A DNA stretch of 6,035 nucleotides from Aestuariicoccus sp032586235 (lineage in GTDB: Bacteria; Pseudomonadota; Alphaproteobacteria; Rhodobacterales; Rhodobacteraceae). Of the stretch, positions 5,909 to 6,035 are shown piece by piece; position 1 is the stretch's first letter; every line of letters starts with the position of its first letter. The position numbers were made by a program, and so were the translations under genes. Below the pieces are notes generated by a model. It made no database searches and was not told where the DNA came from. It was given only the letters and a program-made list of their open reading frames with translations. The stretch covers positions 1 through 6,035 of the forward strand of contig NZ_JAWHTD010000091.1 in assembly GCF_032586235.1 (NCBI RefSeq). Reading direction: 5' to 3'.

Positions 5909-5936
5909 ACTCTCGAAGCTTTGTGCGTCAAGCTTC
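5909..5936 (-). promoter_or_regulatory. Possible promoter and overlapping inverted repeat upstream of the protease
   Basis: On the minus strand GAAGCTT (5936-5930), eight bases, then AAGCTTC (5921-5915) form a perfect 7-base dyad. TTGACG inside it (5931-5926) could be a -35 box; 17 bases further on the best -10 candidate is CATCCT (5908-5903), a poor match. If real, the dyad would overlap the -35 region as an operator would. The dyad is certain; the promoter role is inference. Confidence 0.3.
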
Positions 5937-5959
5937 ACGACCGTTTGCACCCCCCCCAC

Positions 5960-6035
5960 GGCGTTGTTGCAAAAGTCTGTCGGCGAAGGATTCACTTCGT
6001 GAATCCATGCCGTTAGACGCGTTGTATGAACAAGC
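5960..6035. mobile_element. Terminal part of an insertion sequence, IS5-like, continuing past right edge
   Basis: Begins with GGCGTTGTTGCAAA (5960-5973), a terminal inverted-repeat sequence of the GGC-x-x-TGTTGCAAA type found at ends of IS5- and IS6-family elements. A subterminal perfect dyad follows: GGATTCAC (5988-5995), three bases, GTGAATCC (5999-6006). I recall similar ends, including the GGATTCAC dyad, from IS5-type elements in Rhodobacterales, so I prefer IS5. Read inward on the minus strand the end is open (...SPTDFCNNA), a tail often tacked onto genes next to such ends. Only the outer 76 bases are present: no transposase domain, second terminal repeat or target duplication can be checked. 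The element ends about 92 bases before the protease start codon, so it may have replaced or altered its upstream control region. Confidence 0.6.

Noticed and set aside
5869..5931. TTG at 5931 as the protease start
   Set aside because: The extra 21 residues carry no signal peptide, lack a Shine-Dalgarno site and would encode the AAGGAGG that clearly serves GTG at 5868.

Overview
The window reads as an accessory stretch of an alphaproteobacterial chromosome or plasmid, most likely from the Rhodobacterales (Roseobacter group). This is inferred from the protein types, a cysteine-free type I-secreted subtilase with cadherin-like repeats, and an insertion-sequence end of a style I associate with that group. 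No rRNA or housekeeping marker is present, so the taxonomy is a judgement. All genes I accept lie on the minus strand, so the biological order runs from the right edge to the left edge.

Right to left: (1) an insertion-sequence end, probably IS5-like, enters from the right edge and stops at about 5960 beside a run of eight C. (2) A short leader carries an inverted repeat, a possible promoter and a strong ribosome binding site. (3) A 988-codon secreted serine protease of the subtilase (S8) family follows, with an N-terminal extension lacking a Sec signal, an I9-like prodomain, a catalytic domain containing EF-hand-like calcium loops, two cadherin/Ig-like repeats and a type I secretion C-terminus. 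(4) About 415 bp lack a firm gene but hold three dyads and a doubtful small ORF. (5) A complete class I SAM-dependent methyltransferase follows. (6) A 30-residue tail of a lost gene overlaps, by the four bases GTGA, the start of (7) a 247-residue protein of unknown function with a Rossmann-like nucleotide-binding start. (8) About 540 bp have no convincing gene. (9) The N-terminal 77 residues of a PPP-type metallophosphoesterase run off the left edge.

The genes do not form an obvious pathway. The layout looks like a patchwork: an IS end, a beheaded gene, and two direct copies of a 42-bp palindromic element (711-752 and 2674-2715) that bracket the methyltransferase and the unknown gene. The palindrome differs between copies by paired changes that preserve base pairing, and is the most interesting unexplained signal. 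No CRISPR array, tRNA, rRNA or complete transposase is visible. I did not find a convincing new multi-gene system.
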